NCBI GenBank assembly: GCA_029210125.1
Contig: JARGPR010000002.1
Location: forward strand, 144,919 to 208,918
DNA length: 64,000 bases
Origin: Pseudomonadales bacterium
Lineage (GTDB): Bacteria > Pseudomonadota > Gammaproteobacteria > Pseudomonadales > JAHRWD01
Direction: 5' to 3'
The notes below the pieces were generated by a model, which saw nothing but the letters and a program-made list of their open reading frames with translations, made no database searches and had not been told where the DNA came from. The position numbers and the translations under genes are program-made. Positions 43,564-56,395 of this stretch are shown here, one piece after another (the stretch's first letter is position 1; every line of letters begins with the position of its first letter).

Positions 43564-45708
43564 CTAGAAACCCTTTAATAATTTTTTTAATTCGGTTTTT
43601 AATTTTTGTTCGGTTTTTTGTTCGAGTTTCTTCTTGGCTTTTTTACCTATCTGACGACTGATCTCCGCCGTATCGAGTTTGCATAATGACAATGGAGTAT
43701 CGCTAAAGGCACCTTTGCAGCGCACAGGCCAGCGAAAATCCTGCCATTTTTCAGATACTGAACAACCATTCAAATTTTGCTCACCGGACACAGCTAAAAA
43801 CAGCCGATAATTAAGCCTGCTTTGTGGAATATTGACCCAACCGTCACCGGTAACTTTGATGCTTTGCAGATCAATTGCCATATCCGGCGTTTTTAGAATC
43901 CCCTGACTGAGTTGAAAGGATCCACCCAATTGCTGAAAATCGGTATCAGGGCTCCAATCATATTCAGCCAAAGTTGTTTGGGAGACCGTCGCTACGCCCT
44001 TACAAGTCTGCTCGGTGAGATTAGTACCCTTTAGTTTTCCGTTAAGCACTTCAAGCCGCCCGGGGCCAGTGAGACTATTGATTAGCTGATCGACGGTTGT
44101 GCCCTGCATGCTCAGTTCAGCATTTAGAGCAGCCAGACCTTCGATCAAATCAACATCCATCACGGATTCCAGTAATGGTTGGATCTGAACGCCATTCAAA
44201 GTCGATGAAATATCAAGCTTCAGCAGCTCATCTTGAGCATTGGCCTTAGCGGTTAAGACAAGTTGCCCCTGATACATTTCTGCCTGAAACGGGTCAATCA
44301 GGATTTCGCCATCTTTGGCCCGAACGTTAAGCTTCAGGCTCGATAATTCCATCCCACCAAACTCAAGCGCACCGATACGCAGCTCACCTTGCAAATCTAA
44401 CCCGCGTAACATCTCGATGGGCAACGGCTGATCAGCGCCCGTTTGCTCCGCCTCTTGTGAATCCGAGTCGCTGGTCTGATCAGTACCCTTTGGAAGATAA
44501 CCATCCAGATCAAAATGATCCAGATCAAGATCCCAGAAAAGAGCACCGGTTTTAAGATCGGAAATACCCAGTCTGCCGGTTAGGGTCGAGCCATCCATTT
44601 TTAATTTAAAATCATTGATCGTCCATTGATTGGCAGAACCCAGCAAATTAGCCTTCATTGAGAGATCGGTTAAAGCGCTATTGTCTTTTAAGGTTGGAAG
44701 CGGCTGACCTATCATCTCCATCAGTTCTTTGGGATTAAATTCTGCTATACGAACCGAACCTGAAAAATTTGGAGCTGTGCTAATTGTTTCGCCCTGAAGC
44801 TTAAGAACCACCGGCAAATTCGCCACCTTTAACACCAGTGACTTGATATCTAGGGCATCTGTTTTGCGATCGAGGGACATATCCCCCTGTATCTCAAGGG
44901 GAATTTGTTTATCGTTGAAAGGCTCGCCGGATACACTGCCTTCCATCAATAGCTGCTTGAGATAAAGTGCGTAACCACCACGACTTATACCCATCATGCT
45001 GGATATTTCAGCTTCGAATGAAACCTCCGGTGAATGGTTTTTTAGCGCAAATGCGGCCTGCAATGGAAAGGTATTGTCTGAATTGATATCACTGGCAAGT
45101 AGGTGAATCAGATCAATATCAATTTTTTGATCGGTGACCTGATCTTTGAAATAAATCTGGGCATCTGTGATCTGAATTTGTGCAATGGCGATGCTGAAAT
45201 CAGGTTTTTCAGTACCCTCAGATTTGGGATTCTGAGCTGATTCGCTGCGCTTTGTTTTGTCGACAGCTCTATCGTTAGAATTTTGTGTATTTGCCGTTTG
45301 AGGTTTTTTAACGACAGATTCCCAGTTGGATCGGCCATTCTCATCTCGAATCAGGGCAAGCTTAAAACCACTCAAGATCAAAGCACCGACTTCAATATGA
45401 CCACTTAGCAGAGGCCACAATTTCAGTTCTGCGGATGCATTGGCCAGATGAATGAATTCAGTTTTTTGAAGCTGGTCCAGGGTATAGATATCGATCTGAT
45501 TGATATCGAACCCGATCCAGGGGAATAGTGACCAACCGATGTCACCTTTGATCTGCAGATCAATATTGGCCGCTGATTCCGCCGCTGCTTCGATTTCATC
45601 GCGGTACTCGTTGGGATCAACCAGTACCGCTAGCAGGATAAATGCGACTAGCAATGTAGCGATTATCGAAGCTGGCAGCGCTAACCATAGCTTTAGATTT
45701 TTCGACAT
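43564..45708 (-). CDS. AsmA family protein
   Basis: About 714 residues, with one N-terminal membrane helix (LWLALPASIIATLLVAFILLA) followed by DPNEYRDEIEAAAE and the AsmA-type repeats, IKGDIGWSLFPWIGFDI being the family hallmark. A C-terminal region typical of AsmA (GPGRLEVLNGKLKGTNL, QSIKVTGDGWVNIPQ) follows. AsmA-like proteins bridge inner and outer membrane and affect lipid transport and outer-membrane assembly. The ATG at 45708 has GAGAG upstream; a GTG at 45717 is also possible. The neighbouring mutY-yggX order matches Pseudomonas. Confidence 0.9.
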   Translation of the reverse strand: MSKNLKLWLALPASIIATLLVAFILLAVLVDPNEYRDEIEAAAESAANIDLQIKGDIGWSLFPWIGFDINQIDIYTLDQLQKTEFIHLANASAELKLWPLLSGHIEVGALILSGFKLALIRDENGRSNWESVVKKPQTANTQNSNDRAVDKTKRSESAQNPKSEGTEKPDFSIAIAQIQITDAQIYFKDQVTDQKIDIDLIHLLASDINSDNTFPLQAAFALKNHSPEVSFEAEISSMMGISRGGYALYLKQLLMEGSVSGEPFNDKQIPLEIQGDMSLDRKTDALDIKSLVLKVANLPVVLKLQGETISTAPNFSGSVRIAEFNPKELMEMIGQPLPTLKDNSALTDLSMKANLLGSANQWTINDFKLKMDGSTLTGRLGISDLKTGALFWDLDLDHFDLDGYLPKGTDQTSDSDSQEAEQTGADQPLPIEMLRGLDLQGELRIGALEFGGMELSSLKLNVRAKDGEILIDPFQAEMYQGQLVLTAKANAQDELLKLDISSTLNGVQIQPLLESVMDVDLIEGLAALNAELSMQGTTVDQLINSLTGPGRLEVLNGKLKGTNLTEQTCKGVATVSQTTLAEYDWSPDTDFQQLGGSFQLSQGILKTPDMAIDLQSIKVTGDGWVNIPQSRLNYRLFLAVSGEQNLNGCSVSEKWQDFRWPVRCKGAFSDTPLSLCKLDTAEISRQIGKKAKKKLEQKTEQKLKTELKKLLKGF

Positions 45709-45774
45709 TCTGCGCACTCTCTAATCGATAAACTTAATCACAATCCCTGTAAGTCATCACCGAGGGAATAATAC

Positions 45775-46845
45775 CTACTGATGGTAGACTGCAGAAAACT
45801 CATGTACGGCCTCAATAAAGGCACCCGCGTTTTCCGGTTTAACTTCAGGGGTGATGCCGTGACCCAGGTTAAAAATATGGCCCGAACCGTTGCCATATTT
45901 TGCCAGTATATTCTTCACTTCTTCTCGGATTCTCTTAGGGCTGGCGTAAAGCATGGTGGGGTCCATGTTGCCCTGCAGTGCAACTTTTCCACCCACACGT
46001 TGCCGAGCCACATCAATATCAATGGTCCAATCTAACCCAAGACAATCTGCACCGGAATCTGCCATCGGCTCTAGCCAAAGACCCCCGCCTTTGGTAAATA
46101 CAATAACCGGCACTCTGTTTCCATCTGCATCAGGCTTGAGCTGCTGAATAATTTTGCGCATATATTGCAGTGAAAATTCTTCGTAACCGGATGTGGTCAA
46201 CAGGCCACCCCAGGTATCAAATATCTGCACTGCCTGTGCGCCGGATTGAATTTGGCCGTTCAAATATGCAGCAACCGTGGTCGCCAGCTTATCCAGCAGC
46301 ATGTGCATGGCCTCGGGCTTATCCAGCATCAGCTGTTTAGCTTTTCGGAAATCCTTACTACCGCTACCTTCAATCATGTACGTTGCAAGCGTCCAGGGAC
46401 TGCCGGAAAACCCAATCAGCGGGACACGCCCAGCCAGCTCTTTGCGGATCACACTTACCGCATCCATCACGTAACTCAGATCATCGAGGGGATCAATCAC
46501 TGGCAACGCTTCAATATCCTCCATGTTGTTCAATGGACGTTTGAATTTCGGCCCTTCACCTTCGGCAAAATATAGCCCAAGCCCCATTGCATCGGGAATG
46601 GTAAGAATATCGGAAAACAGAATCGCAGCATCAAGTGGATAGCGATCAAGGGGCTGCATAGTCACTTCGCAGGCTAACTGTGGATTTTTGCAGAGACTCA
46701 TAAAGTCTCCAGCTTTAGCTCGGCTAGCACGATATTCAGGTAGATAACGACCGGCCTGCCGCATCATCCAGACCGGCGTCAGGTCAACAGGCTCACGCCG
46801 CAGGGCACGAAGAAAACGATCGTTTTTTAATTCAGTGTTCGCCAT
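45775..46845 (-). CDS. hemE: Uroporphyrinogen decarboxylase
   Basis: A 356-residue TIM-barrel enzyme. The N-terminal signature [17 protein letters not shown] carries the substrate-binding arginines, the [13 protein letters not shown] segment carries the catalytic Asp, and [16 protein letters not shown] and [10 protein letters not shown] are conserved. It removes four carboxyls from uroporphyrinogen III to give coproporphyrinogen III in heme synthesis. It begins eight bases after the gltD stop, so the two are likely co-transcribed, as in Pseudomonas. Confidence 0.97.
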   Translation of the reverse strand: MANTELKNDRFLRALRREPVDLTPVWMMRQAGRYLPEYRASRAKAGDFMSLCKNPQLACEVTMQPLDRYPLDAAILFSDILTIPDAMGLGLYFAEGEGPKFKRPLNNMEDIEALPVIDPLDDLSYVMDAVSVIRKELAGRVPLIGFSGSPWTLATYMIEGSGSKDFRKAKQLMLDKPEAMHMLLDKLATTVAAYLNGQIQSGAQAVQIFDTWGGLLTTSGYEEFSLQYMRKIIQQLKPDADGNRVPVIVFTKGGGLWLEPMADSGADCLGLDWTIDIDVARQRVGGKVALQGNMDPTMLYASPKRIREEVKNILAKYGNGSGHIFNLGHGITPEVKPENAGAFIEAVHEFSAVYHQ

Positions 46846-46853
46846 AGGTTAGC

Positions 46854-48284
<1,431 letters not shown>

Positions 48285-48445
48285 TCAAATTTGCGGGCCT
48301 GTATTCCAGACTATTTTCAAAAACAGCTTGAGAATCACTGCCCACATGTTTATTCATTCCATGAACTTAATTGTTCAACGTTATGCTCAGGTACTGATAA
48401 GTTCCAGCTCTGTCAATTCAAATACTCGAAATTTCAGTATCTGGA

Positions 48446-51400
48446 CTACAGCCCACCCAGCAGCATAAGCGGATTAGACGCTTTTGGTTTTACCAACCAG
48501 AAATGCGGTACATAATCTTCAAAGTTATCTAGAATTTGCTTACCCCAGCTACTCCCAGTTTCATCAAAATAGTCACTAATGACGCCCCGTAGGTGGGTTC
48601 GATGACCTTCCATAAAGTCATTTCGGATACGGTCAATATCGACCAATTGATGGTTGTATCGATCAACAAACTGGTGATCCATATCAAGCACATAGGCAAA
48701 ACCACCGGTCATACCCGCGCCAAAGTTAACACCTGTTCCACCCAGGACAGTGATCACACCACCAGTCATATATTCACAACAGTGATCACCAACCCCTTCT
48801 ACTACCGCCTGTGCTCCGGAGTTTCGCACCCCAAAACGCTCGCCAGCACAGCCCGCAGCGTATAACTTGCCACCGGTCGCGCCGTACAGACAGGTGTTTC
48901 CGACAATAGGGGTTTCATTGCTTTTGAATCGACTGCCTTTGGGCGGAGCAACGACTAATTGACCGCCGGTCATACCTTTCCCAACAAAATCATTGGCATC
49001 GCCGGACAGGTACATATTTAACCCACCAGCATTCCATACACCGAAACTTTGACCCACGATACCTTCCAAACGAATGGTGACGGGGCTTTCGCCCATTCCG
49101 TGATTGCCGTGCCTGCGGGCAATTTCACCGGACAACCGTGCGCCTATCGAGCGATCACAGTTGGTCACATTGTAGGAGTAGGTACCGCCGGTACTGCCTT
49201 CAATAGCGGGCAATATTTCCGACACCATACGTTCTGCCAACAAACCTTTATCAAAAGGCGTATTGCGCTCCTGTTGACATACCTGAGCTTTGCCCTGTGC
49301 CGATTCGTGGCTTTCTAATATGGGTGAGAGATCAAGATTTTTTTGTTTATCGGTAAAGCCTTCTTCAACTGCCAGTAATTCTGTACGGCCAACCAGTTGT
49401 TCAAGGCTAGCGACACCTAAACTTGCCATCCACTCACGAGTTTCCATTGCGACAAATTTGAAAAAGTTCATCACCATTTCAACGTCGCCGATAAAGTGCT
49501 CCTCTCTTAATCCTTCGTGCTGAGTCGCAACACCAGTTGCGCAGTTATTAAGGTGGCAAATACGTAAATATTTGCAGCCCATAGCGATCATTGGGGTGGT
49601 ACCGAAACCGAAGCTTTCGGCGCCTAAAATTGCACCCTTGATCACATCAAGGCCGGTTTTAAGGCCACCGTCAGTCTGCACCCGAACCAGGCCACGCATA
49701 TCATTGCAGCGCAGTGCCTGGTGAGTTTCGCTCAAGCCCAGTTCCCAGGGCGAGCCAGCATAGCGAATAGAGGTCAGTGGACTTGCTGCTGTGCCGCCAT
49801 CGTAACCTGAAATTGTAATAAGGTCAGCATAGGCTTTGGTAACACCCGTGGCAATGGTTCCAACGCCGGGTTCAGAAACCAGCTTAACCGAGACCAGTGC
49901 CTCGGGGTTGACCTGCTTGAGGTCAAAAATAAGTTGCGCCAAGTCTTCAATGGAGTAAATATCATGATGCGGCGGCGGTGAAATCAAGGTAACGCCCGGG
50001 ACTGAATAGCGTAAACGGGCAATCAGCTCGTTGACCTTTCCGCCTGGCAACTGACCACCTTCACCGGGCTTAGCACCCTGAGCAATTTTGATCTGGATGA
50101 CTTCGGCATTAACTAGGTAGTGTGGGGTAACACCAAACCGCCCGGACGCGACCTGTTTGATTTTAGATACTTTTTCAGTTCCGTAGCGGGCTATATCTTC
50201 ACCACCTTCACCGGAGTTTGAACGCCCACCCAGACGGTTCATTGCGGTTGCTAGCACTTCATGAGCCTCTGGTGACAATGCACCAAGGGACATGCCAGCC
50301 GAATCGAAACGTTTAATAATGGCTTCGATAGGCTCGACCTGATCAAGTGGGATCGGCTTGATATCATCGCGCAATTTCAGCAAGTCACGAATTGTCGCAA
50401 CCGGGCGCTGATTCACTTCAGCTGCATATTCACGGAACTTCCCGTAATCACCAGTCTGCACTGCAGCCTGCAGGCTATTAACCACATCGGGATTAAATGC
50501 GTGATACTCACCACCATGGATAACCTTGTGCATACCGCCAACAGCAAGGGGTTTCCGTTCGGTCCAGGCATCCCGAGCAAGCCGTTTTTGATCATCTTCA
50601 ATGTTTGAGAAACTTGCACCTTGAATCCGGCTGGTTGCACCACGGAAACAGAGATCGACTACGTCGGAATCCAATCCCACTATTTCAAATAGCTGAGCAC
50701 CACGATACGAGGCCATGGTTGAAATCCCCATCTTGGAGAGAATTTTCAACAGACCTTTATTAAGACCTTTGCGGTAGTTTTTACGTGCTTCTCTTTTATC
50801 AATAAGCAGAGTGCCATTCTCAACCAGCGTGTCGATCACGTCATAACTCAGGTATGGGTAAACCGCGGTCGCACCAAATCCAAATAATGTTGCAAATTGG
50901 TGAGTATCCCGAACCGAACCGGTTTCGACAATGATATTAGTATCGCAACGTAATCCCTTTTGAATCAGTCGATGGTGCACTGCTCCGGTAGCCAGCAGCG
51001 CATGAACCGTTAGACACTCAGGAGTAATTGCTCGATCGGACAATACCAGCAGTGCAAGACCTTCTCTAACCGCTTTTTCCGCCTGATCACAAATTTTGAC
51101 GATAGCTTGTTCCAGGGAAAGTTCCGTGGCGTAATTAAGATCAATCGTTTCAATTGAAAATTCGGAACGATTGAGGTTTTTGAGCCGAGAAAATTTAGCC
51201 GTCGAAAGTACCGGCGAGGTCAATACGATACGGTTAGCGATATCCGGTGTTTCGTCAAACAGGTTTTTTTCACGACCAAGATTGGTCTCAAGCGACATCA
51301 CCACACCTTCGCGCAATGAGTCTATGGGAGGGTTCGTAACCTGGGCGAACTGCTGCCGGAAATAGTCGTATAAAGGGCGGACCTGCTTCGAAAGCACCGC

Positions 51401-52897
51401 CATTGGTACATCGTCACCCATGGAGCCGGTCACTTCCTGACCCGTTTCAGCCAGTACTCTCAGGACCATATCACGCTCTTCTAGTGAAACCTGGAATAGT
51501 TTTTGACTGGCTTTGCGCACCGCAGTATCAACGGGTACGTCCTCTATTACATTTTCAGTAAGTGATGATTCAACATGAACCAGATTCTCCTTCAACCACC
51601 TTTTATATGGATGGGCTGACTTCAACAACTGATCAATATCATCGGTGTGTAGTACTTTTCCGGCATGAATATCTACCGACAGCATCTCGCCCGGCCCCAA
51701 CCGACCTTTGGCGACCACCTCTTCTGGTTTGTAGTCGTTAACTCCTATCTCTGAAGCGACGGTGATACAACCATCATCGGTCATAACCCATCGAGCCGGC
51801 CGAAGCCCATTTCGGTCCAACACGCAGACGGCGTGGGAGCCATCGGTCATCACTACGCCTGCAGGGCCATCCCAGGCTTCCATCTGCAGCGCGTTAAATT
51901 CATAAAAAGCTCTTAACTCAGGGTCGATACTTTCATCATTTTGCCACGCGGGTGGAATCAACATGCGAACCGCACGATATAGGTCAACACCACCGGCGAG
52001 CAAAAACTCCAGCATATTGTCCATCGAGGACGAGTCTGAACCGGACTGATTGACTATTGGTGTAATTTGATCCAGATCCGGCAGCAAATCCGAACTAAGC
52101 TTCGCAGTGCGCGATACAGACCAGTTGCGATTACCTTGAATGGTATTGATTTCACCATTATGAGCAAGTAGTCGAAACGGCTGCGCAAGCGGCCAGCGCG
52201 GTTGAGTATTGGTAGAAAAACGCTGATGAAAGGTTACGATCGCAGTTTCCATGCGGGAATCTTTGAGATCCAGATAGAACTCCGGCAAATCCTCGGGCAT
52301 GACCAACCCTTTGTAGCACAGCACACTGCATGAGAGGCTGAGGATATAAAAATCCTCGTCATCAGCCAACGCCAATTCAGCTTTACGACCAGCTACAAAC
52401 AATTTCACGTTGAGCATATGCTCAACCAGATTGTCACCTTCGACAAATACCTGCTCAATGATGGGCAGGCTAGCGAGCGCGGTATCACCGCACGGTTCCA
52501 GGTTTACCGGGACTCTGCGCCAACCAACTACCTTTAAACCCTGAGCAACAAATTCCGTTTCCAAACGAGCTCTAGCTTTGCTAGCTTTTTCTTCATCCTG
52601 ACTAAGGAAAATCATACCAACGCCATAAAGCTCTGCCAGAGGCTGGGCAAAAAGGCCGTCGGTCACAACTCGTAAAAACGAGTCAGGTTTGCGCAGTAGC
52701 AAGCCACAACCGTCACCAGTCTTGCCATCCGCTGCAATACCGCCGCGATGAGTCATACAGGCAAGCGACCGTATCGCGGTATCAACTATTTTATGGCTTT
52801 GTTTACCTTCAATATTGGCAATTAAACCAAAACCACAATTATCCCTGAACTCATCAGGGTGATACAAACCGGCACCTAGCTGCTGCATAATGTGCAA
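48446..52897 (-). CDS. gltB: Glutamate synthase (NADPH) large subunit
   Basis: A 1483-residue enzyme with the full GltB plan. After a short propeptide, the class II amidotransferase domain starts with catalytic Cys21 (NCGFGLIA), followed by [20 protein letters not shown] central linking domain comes next, then the FMN-binding synthase domain with [11 protein letters not shown] and [14 protein letters not shown]. The 3Fe-4S ligands are in [15 protein letters not shown]. The C-terminal GXGXG beta-helix has [11 protein letters not shown] and [11 protein letters not shown]. It makes glutamate from 2-oxoglutarate and glutamine. AGGAAAG lies before the start. Confidence 0.97.
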   Translation of the reverse strand: MHIMQQLGAGLYHPDEFRDNCGFGLIANIEGKQSHKIVDTAIRSLACMTHRGGIAADGKTGDGCGLLLRKPDSFLRVVTDGLFAQPLAELYGVGMIFLSQDEEKASKARARLETEFVAQGLKVVGWRRVPVNLEPCGDTALASLPIIEQVFVEGDNLVEHMLNVKLFVAGRKAELALADDEDFYILSLSCSVLCYKGLVMPEDLPEFYLDLKDSRMETAIVTFHQRFSTNTQPRWPLAQPFRLLAHNGEINTIQGNRNWSVSRTAKLSSDLLPDLDQITPIVNQSGSDSSSMDNMLEFLLAGGVDLYRAVRMLIPPAWQNDESIDPELRAFYEFNALQMEAWDGPAGVVMTDGSHAVCVLDRNGLRPARWVMTDDGCITVASEIGVNDYKPEEVVAKGRLGPGEMLSVDIHAGKVLHTDDIDQLLKSAHPYKRWLKENLVHVESSLTENVIEDVPVDTAVRKASQKLFQVSLEERDMVLRVLAETGQEVTGSMGDDVPMAVLSKQVRPLYDYFRQQFAQVTNPPIDSLREGVVMSLETNLGREKNLFDETPDIANRIVLTSPVLSTAKFSRLKNLNRSEFSIETIDLNYATELSLEQAIVKICDQAEKAVREGLALLVLSDRAITPECLTVHALLATGAVHHRLIQKGLRCDTNIIVETGSVRDTHQFATLFGFGATAVYPYLSYDVIDTLVENGTLLIDKREARKNYRKGLNKGLLKILSKMGISTMASYRGAQLFEIVGLDSDVVDLCFRGATSRIQGASFSNIEDDQKRLARDAWTERKPLAVGGMHKVIHGGEYHAFNPDVVNSLQAAVQTGDYGKFREYAAEVNQRPVATIRDLLKLRDDIKPIPLDQVEPIEAIIKRFDSAGMSLGALSPEAHEVLATAMNRLGGRSNSGEGGEDIARYGTEKVSKIKQVASGRFGVTPHYLVNAEVIQIKIAQGAKPGEGGQLPGGKVNELIARLRYSVPGVTLISPPPHHDIYSIEDLAQLIFDLKQVNPEALVSVKLVSEPGVGTIATGVTKAYADLITISGYDGGTAASPLTSIRYAGSPWELGLSETHQALRCNDMRGLVRVQTDGGLKTGLDVIKGAILGAESFGFGTTPMIAMGCKYLRICHLNNCATGVATQHEGLREEHFIGDVEMVMNFFKFVAMETREWMASLGVASLEQLVGRTELLAVEEGFTDKQKNLDLSPILESHESAQGKAQVCQQERNTPFDKGLLAERMVSEILPAIEGSTGGTYSYNVTNCDRSIGARLSGEIARRHGNHGMGESPVTIRLEGIVGQSFGVWNAGGLNMYLSGDANDFVGKGMTGGQLVVAPPKGSRFKSNETPIVGNTCLYGATGGKLYAAGCAGERFGVRNSGAQAVVEGVGDHCCEYMTGGVITVLGGTGVNFGAGMTGGFAYVLDMDHQFVDRYNHQLVDIDRIRNDFMEGHRTHLRGVISDYFDETGSSWGKQILDNFEDYVPHFWLVKPKASNPLMLLGGL

Positions 52898-53073
52898 ACT
52901 TTCCTTTCAAATCAAAAAGATAGGCCTCAAAATTGAAACTAACGAATTTTCGAGACGCAAAAATGGAGGGCCATTCTACACGGGTATCCAGCCGTGCTCA
53001 AATTACCCAAAAAAACAGGAAAAAGTGATCACATTCGCTGAGACTGAAGACTCGTAGCTCTACAAGCTGATTT

Positions 53074-54456
53074 TCATCGCTTGGCTTGGTACTTGCGAAT
53101 ACTGGATTGTATGGACTCCAGCTTTCGCGGCCAGGGTTTTTGGCGCTTTAAAGCACTAGGCAATTTTTTCACTCCCTTCGCTGCAGACCCCGAATCGAGA
53201 TACACACCAGCAACCACCATATACCATGGTTTATTGTTATGCCTGCCTCTGTAATATCGAAGTTGTGAAATATCCGAATACTTCCCAATAAAAGCTTTCA
53301 CACTGCTTTGGTCGTAGGTGGCGAATAGCTGCAATGTATAGCTATTGGGGTCTAACTCCAGCAGCTGCTTTTCATATCTTTCTCTTTGCGATAGTGGCGA
53401 CTGTACGATTGGTTCCGAGGGAATAGGCTGCCTTTTTTTTGCTGGGCCTGACTCCGAGTGTTGCGCCTTGGACGCTGGTGCCACCGGAGCTTTAGCTCCA
53501 AACGGAGATGCCTTGGCCACCGGTGCAGCCGCTATTACTGACACAGGTTTATCGGTTGAACGAACGACCAGCTCTTCAGATGGAATCAAATTCGATTCCT
53601 TCGCACTCTCGGGCGTCTTGATGGCAACCGGATCTGCGTCCTTAAGCGTAACAAATCCGCTGCCAAGCTTCGGCACTTCCAGTTCAATCTGTACAGGTGC
53701 CAGTGTTTGCTCAGTGCTTCGCTGCCCCAACAATGCCAAGATAACAATCACAGCAACTATAGAGATCACGATCAGATGAATCCGAGGAAAGCCAAAAACA
53801 TTTTTTGATTTCATCGCGTCAATAAATAGGGAAAAAAATCTCCCAGATTCCAAGTTGTTCCCACGCGCTCCCACTGCAGCTTTATTGAATTGAGTTTGAA
53901 AAGAAGGTTTTTTTTGGGAGGTGCCGGCAGCACTGTCACCAGCATTTGTTTGGGGATCAATCTGAAATTCATATATATCAGGAAGTGAGCCCCAATCAGG
54001 CTCTATGACCATATCGCCTTCGCTATAAATCAGCACAAATTGGAATGCCCCAAGATCAGCATCAAGTTCCGAAAGTCGTTGAATATGTATAAGAGCTGAG
54101 ACATCTAGAAGCTGCGCGTTGCGGACAAAGACAACTGACTTTTGCGCGTACTGTTGATCCCGCTGAAAATTATGCAGTAAATCCGTTAGTGTCCTCAGAT
54201 CAGAGCGTTGATAATTGATCCCAAATCCCAGCGCAATCAGCGACAACAGTTGCAGATCATTAGTCGTACTAGATAATTCAATAGAACAGAGGCGAAGCTG
54301 ATCCTCAGCGCATCGATGCTCAAGCGCCCGCAGCCATGTGGATTTGGTTTCAGAGCTCTCACCACGAACCAGCAAGACAGAACGCCCGTAATGGATCAGG
54401 TGCAGGGCTTGTTGAAGCTTCTCTTCAACGCTGTTTTGATCCGAAGAATAATCCAT
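53074..54456 (-). CDS. damX: DamX-like SPOR-domain cell-division protein
   Basis: About 460 residues in three parts: an N-terminal cytoplasmic AAA-like domain, one membrane helix (about 226-244), and a periplasmic Pro/Ala/Lys linker ending in a SPOR domain (SYTLQLFATYDQSSVKAFI, WYMVVAGVYLDSGSA), which binds denuded septal peptidoglycan. The P-loop is degenerate: GESSETKST (32-40) lacks the Gly before Lys, and the Walker B region reads VVFVRNAQL. ATP hydrolysis is therefore unlikely. The start at 54456 avoids the long overlap with aroB that a 54543 start would need. The aroK-aroB-damX order is classic for gammaproteobacteria. Confidence 0.87.
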   Translation of the reverse strand: MDYSSDQNSVEEKLQQALHLIHYGRSVLLVRGESSETKSTWLRALEHRCAEDQLRLCSIELSSTTNDLQLLSLIALGFGINYQRSDLRTLTDLLHNFQRDQQYAQKSVVFVRNAQLLDVSALIHIQRLSELDADLGAFQFVLIYSEGDMVIEPDWGSLPDIYEFQIDPQTNAGDSAAGTSQKKPSFQTQFNKAAVGARGNNLESGRFFSLFIDAMKSKNVFGFPRIHLIVISIVAVIVILALLGQRSTEQTLAPVQIELEVPKLGSGFVTLKDADPVAIKTPESAKESNLIPSEELVVRSTDKPVSVIAAAPVAKASPFGAKAPVAPASKAQHSESGPAKKRQPIPSEPIVQSPLSQRERYEKQLLELDPNSYTLQLFATYDQSSVKAFIGKYSDISQLRYYRGRHNNKPWYMVVAGVYLDSGSAAKGVKKLPSALKRQKPWPRKLESIQSSIRKYQAKR

Positions 54457-54490
54457 ATTTGAATCAGTAAAATTCAATCCAACTAATGAC

Positions 54491-55567
54491 CTAATTTGGC
54501 GGGGGGAGTGTTTCACGCAGTAAAACGGGATCAATATCAACACAGACCCGCGCCTCGCCCAATGATTTAAGCAATACTAGCCTCAAATTACCGTCCAGTA
54601 CTTTTTTATCTAGCATCATCTTTTGCAAGAAGTCATCAGGACCCATACCAATAGGAGGCCTTGTAGGCAACCTGCATTTCTCAAACAGGTTCATTATTCG
54701 ACCAACATCATCATCACTAAGCCAGCCCATTCGCCTTGATAAATCAGCTGCCATCATCGTCCCTGCGGAAACCGCTTCCCCATGCAACCAATTTCCATAA
54801 CCCTGACAAGCTTCAATCGCATGCCCAAAGGTATGACCAAGGTTCAGAGTGGCACGAACTCCCGACTCAAATTCATCCTCCGCAACCACTTCTGCTTTGT
54901 TTTTGCAGGAACGGAAAATTGCTTCAACCAAATATTCGTTATCACGTTCAAGCAGATGATTGATGTTGTCTTCCAGCCATTCAAAAAACTCTGGATCTCG
55001 AATCAATCCATACTTTATAACTTCAGCCAAACCGGCGGAAAGTTCTTTTTCCGGCAAGGTAGTAAGCGTTTCGGTATCAATGATCACCGCATTGGGTTGA
55101 TGAAAGGCACCGATCATATTTTTTCCAAGCGGATGATTCACGCCGGTTTTACCTCCGACCGAAGAATCCACTTGCGACAACAGGGTGGTAGGCACTTGAA
55201 TAAACGCAACACCGCGCTGGTAACAAGCGGCCGCAAAACCGGTCATATCCCCAGTAACTCCACCACCCAGGGCGATCAGGGTAGCGGTACGATTGTATTT
55301 GTCCTTCAGCAATCGATCAAAAATTTGCTGTACGGTCTCGATATTCTTATGTTCTTCGCCATCAGGAAGTATCAATGTCGAAACGGAAAAACCTGCCAAT
55401 GCACTGCAAAGTTGCTTTAAATATAACGGCGCGATAGTCTGATTGGTAATCACTAGTACTTGGCTCCCTTTGATATGCGGGAGATAGGACGCGGGATCGC
55501 TTAAGATTCCGGGAGCAATATAGATTGGATAGGATCGATCACCAAGATCCACGCTGAGTTTTTTCAT
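54491..55567 (-). CDS. aroB: 3-dehydroquinate synthase
   Basis: A 358-residue NAD- and metal-dependent enzyme of the shikimate pathway. It has LPDGEEHKN, the [19 protein letters not shown] loop, [21 protein letters not shown], and the metal ligands in [11 protein letters not shown] plus [11 protein letters not shown] chose the ATG at 55567 because ACAGGA precedes it and the protein then begins [17 protein letters not shown] as in its family; a start at 55621 would add 18 unrelated residues. The 254-base gap to aroK is longer than usual. Confidence 0.96.
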   Translation of the reverse strand: MKKLSVDLGDRSYPIYIAPGILSDPASYLPHIKGSQVLVITNQTIAPLYLKQLCSALAGFSVSTLILPDGEEHKNIETVQQIFDRLLKDKYNRTATLIALGGGVTGDMTGFAAACYQRGVAFIQVPTTLLSQVDSSVGGKTGVNHPLGKNMIGAFHQPNAVIIDTETLTTLPEKELSAGLAEVIKYGLIRDPEFFEWLEDNINHLLERDNEYLVEAIFRSCKNKAEVVAEDEFESGVRATLNLGHTFGHAIEACQGYGNWLHGEAVSAGTMMAADLSRRMGWLSDDDVGRIMNLFEKCRLPTRPPIGMGPDDFLQKMMLDKKVLDGNLRLVLLKSLGEARVCVDIDPVLLRETLPPPN

Positions 55568-55726
55568 TCCTGTTATGGGGTCTCCGCCAAAGAGTTTGTT
55601 AATAGGCTGCCCGAAATACAATAAGCGTCTCCGCGCTCAATTCCAACTGCTAGGCATCCAAAGCTGTGCTATTGATATAGCCATTTAGACAATAATTAGA
55701 TACCAGCAGGCATTGTAACGTAGGGC

Positions 55727-55746
55727 ACCTGATTTTGGCATCAGGT
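55727..55746. other. Small hairpin in the aroK-aroB spacer
   Basis: ACCTGA and TCAGGT form a six-base stem around an eight-base loop within the 254-base spacer between aroK and aroB. No T-run follows on either strand. I see no gene in this spacer and no clear promoter was defined. Confidence 0.35.
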
Positions 55747-55821
55747 AGGAGGGGGATTATTCGATCGCAGGATCACGCCTTGTCGGCCCAAGCTAAGGCC
55801 TATAGCAGCCTAGCTGATCCA

Positions 55822-56361
55822 CTAGTCAGCGCAGAGTTTATTGTTGCTCAACTCTTCAACAATTTGATCGGTGACAGCTCGTGCGGTTTTGTGATCGGTG
55901 TTGATCACGAAATCTGCTACTTCGCGATAAAGTGGGTCCCGCTCCCGAAACAAATTTTCCAGAACTTCTCTAGGGTTGTTTGTCTGCAACAAGGGCCGAT
56001 TGCGGTCTTTTGCGGTCCTGACGGACTGTTGATCGACAGATAGTTTCAGATAAATCACGTTACCACGAAGCCGAAGATTTTCGCGAGTTTCCTGCTTTAG
56101 TACCGCTCCGCCACCCGTTGCCAACACTATATCCGAACGGTTTGTCAGCTCATCAAGCACATCTTTTTCCCGCCGCCGAAAACCTTCTTCACCTTCGACA
56201 TCAAAGATCCAGGGTATATCAGCGCCTGTTCGGCGTTCAATTTCATGATCGGAATCCTTAAACTCCAGACCTAACCGTTTTGCGAGCATTCGTCCTATGG
56301 TGCTTTTCCCAGCGCCCATCGGCCCCACGAGAAAAATACGCTCACTCACTAGTAGACTCAC
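55822..56361 (-). CDS. aroK: Shikimate kinase I
   Basis: A 179-residue P-loop kinase. Walker A is [13 protein letters not shown], the shikimate-binding Asp and Arg are in [25 protein letters not shown] carries the second Arg, and [10 protein letters not shown] and DRNRPLLQ (lid) are conserved. It phosphorylates shikimate. The start is a GTG at 56361, with another GTG at 56349 possible; no in-frame ATG is near. It lies 34 bases after the pilQ stop, the classic pilQ-aroK-aroB order. Confidence 0.95.
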   Translation of the reverse strand: MSLLVSERIFLVGPMGAGKSTIGRMLAKRLGLEFKDSDHEIERRTGADIPWIFDVEGEEGFRRREKDVLDELTNRSDIVLATGGGAVLKQETRENLRLRGNVIYLKLSVDQQSVRTAKDRNRPLLQTNNPREVLENLFRERDPLYREVADFVINTDHKTARAVTDQIVEELSNNKLCAD

Positions 56362-56395
56362 TCATAGTAGTAGCCATAGGGTCAGCAGACAGCTA

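Noticed and set aside
54457-54543. A longer damX start at 54543
   Set aside because: It would overlap the conserved end of aroB by more than 50 bases and adds residues unlike a DamX N-terminus.
54782-55420. A 212-codon open frame on the plus strand opposite aroB
   Set aside because: It is a shadow of the well-conserved aroB gene and has no recognisable protein features.
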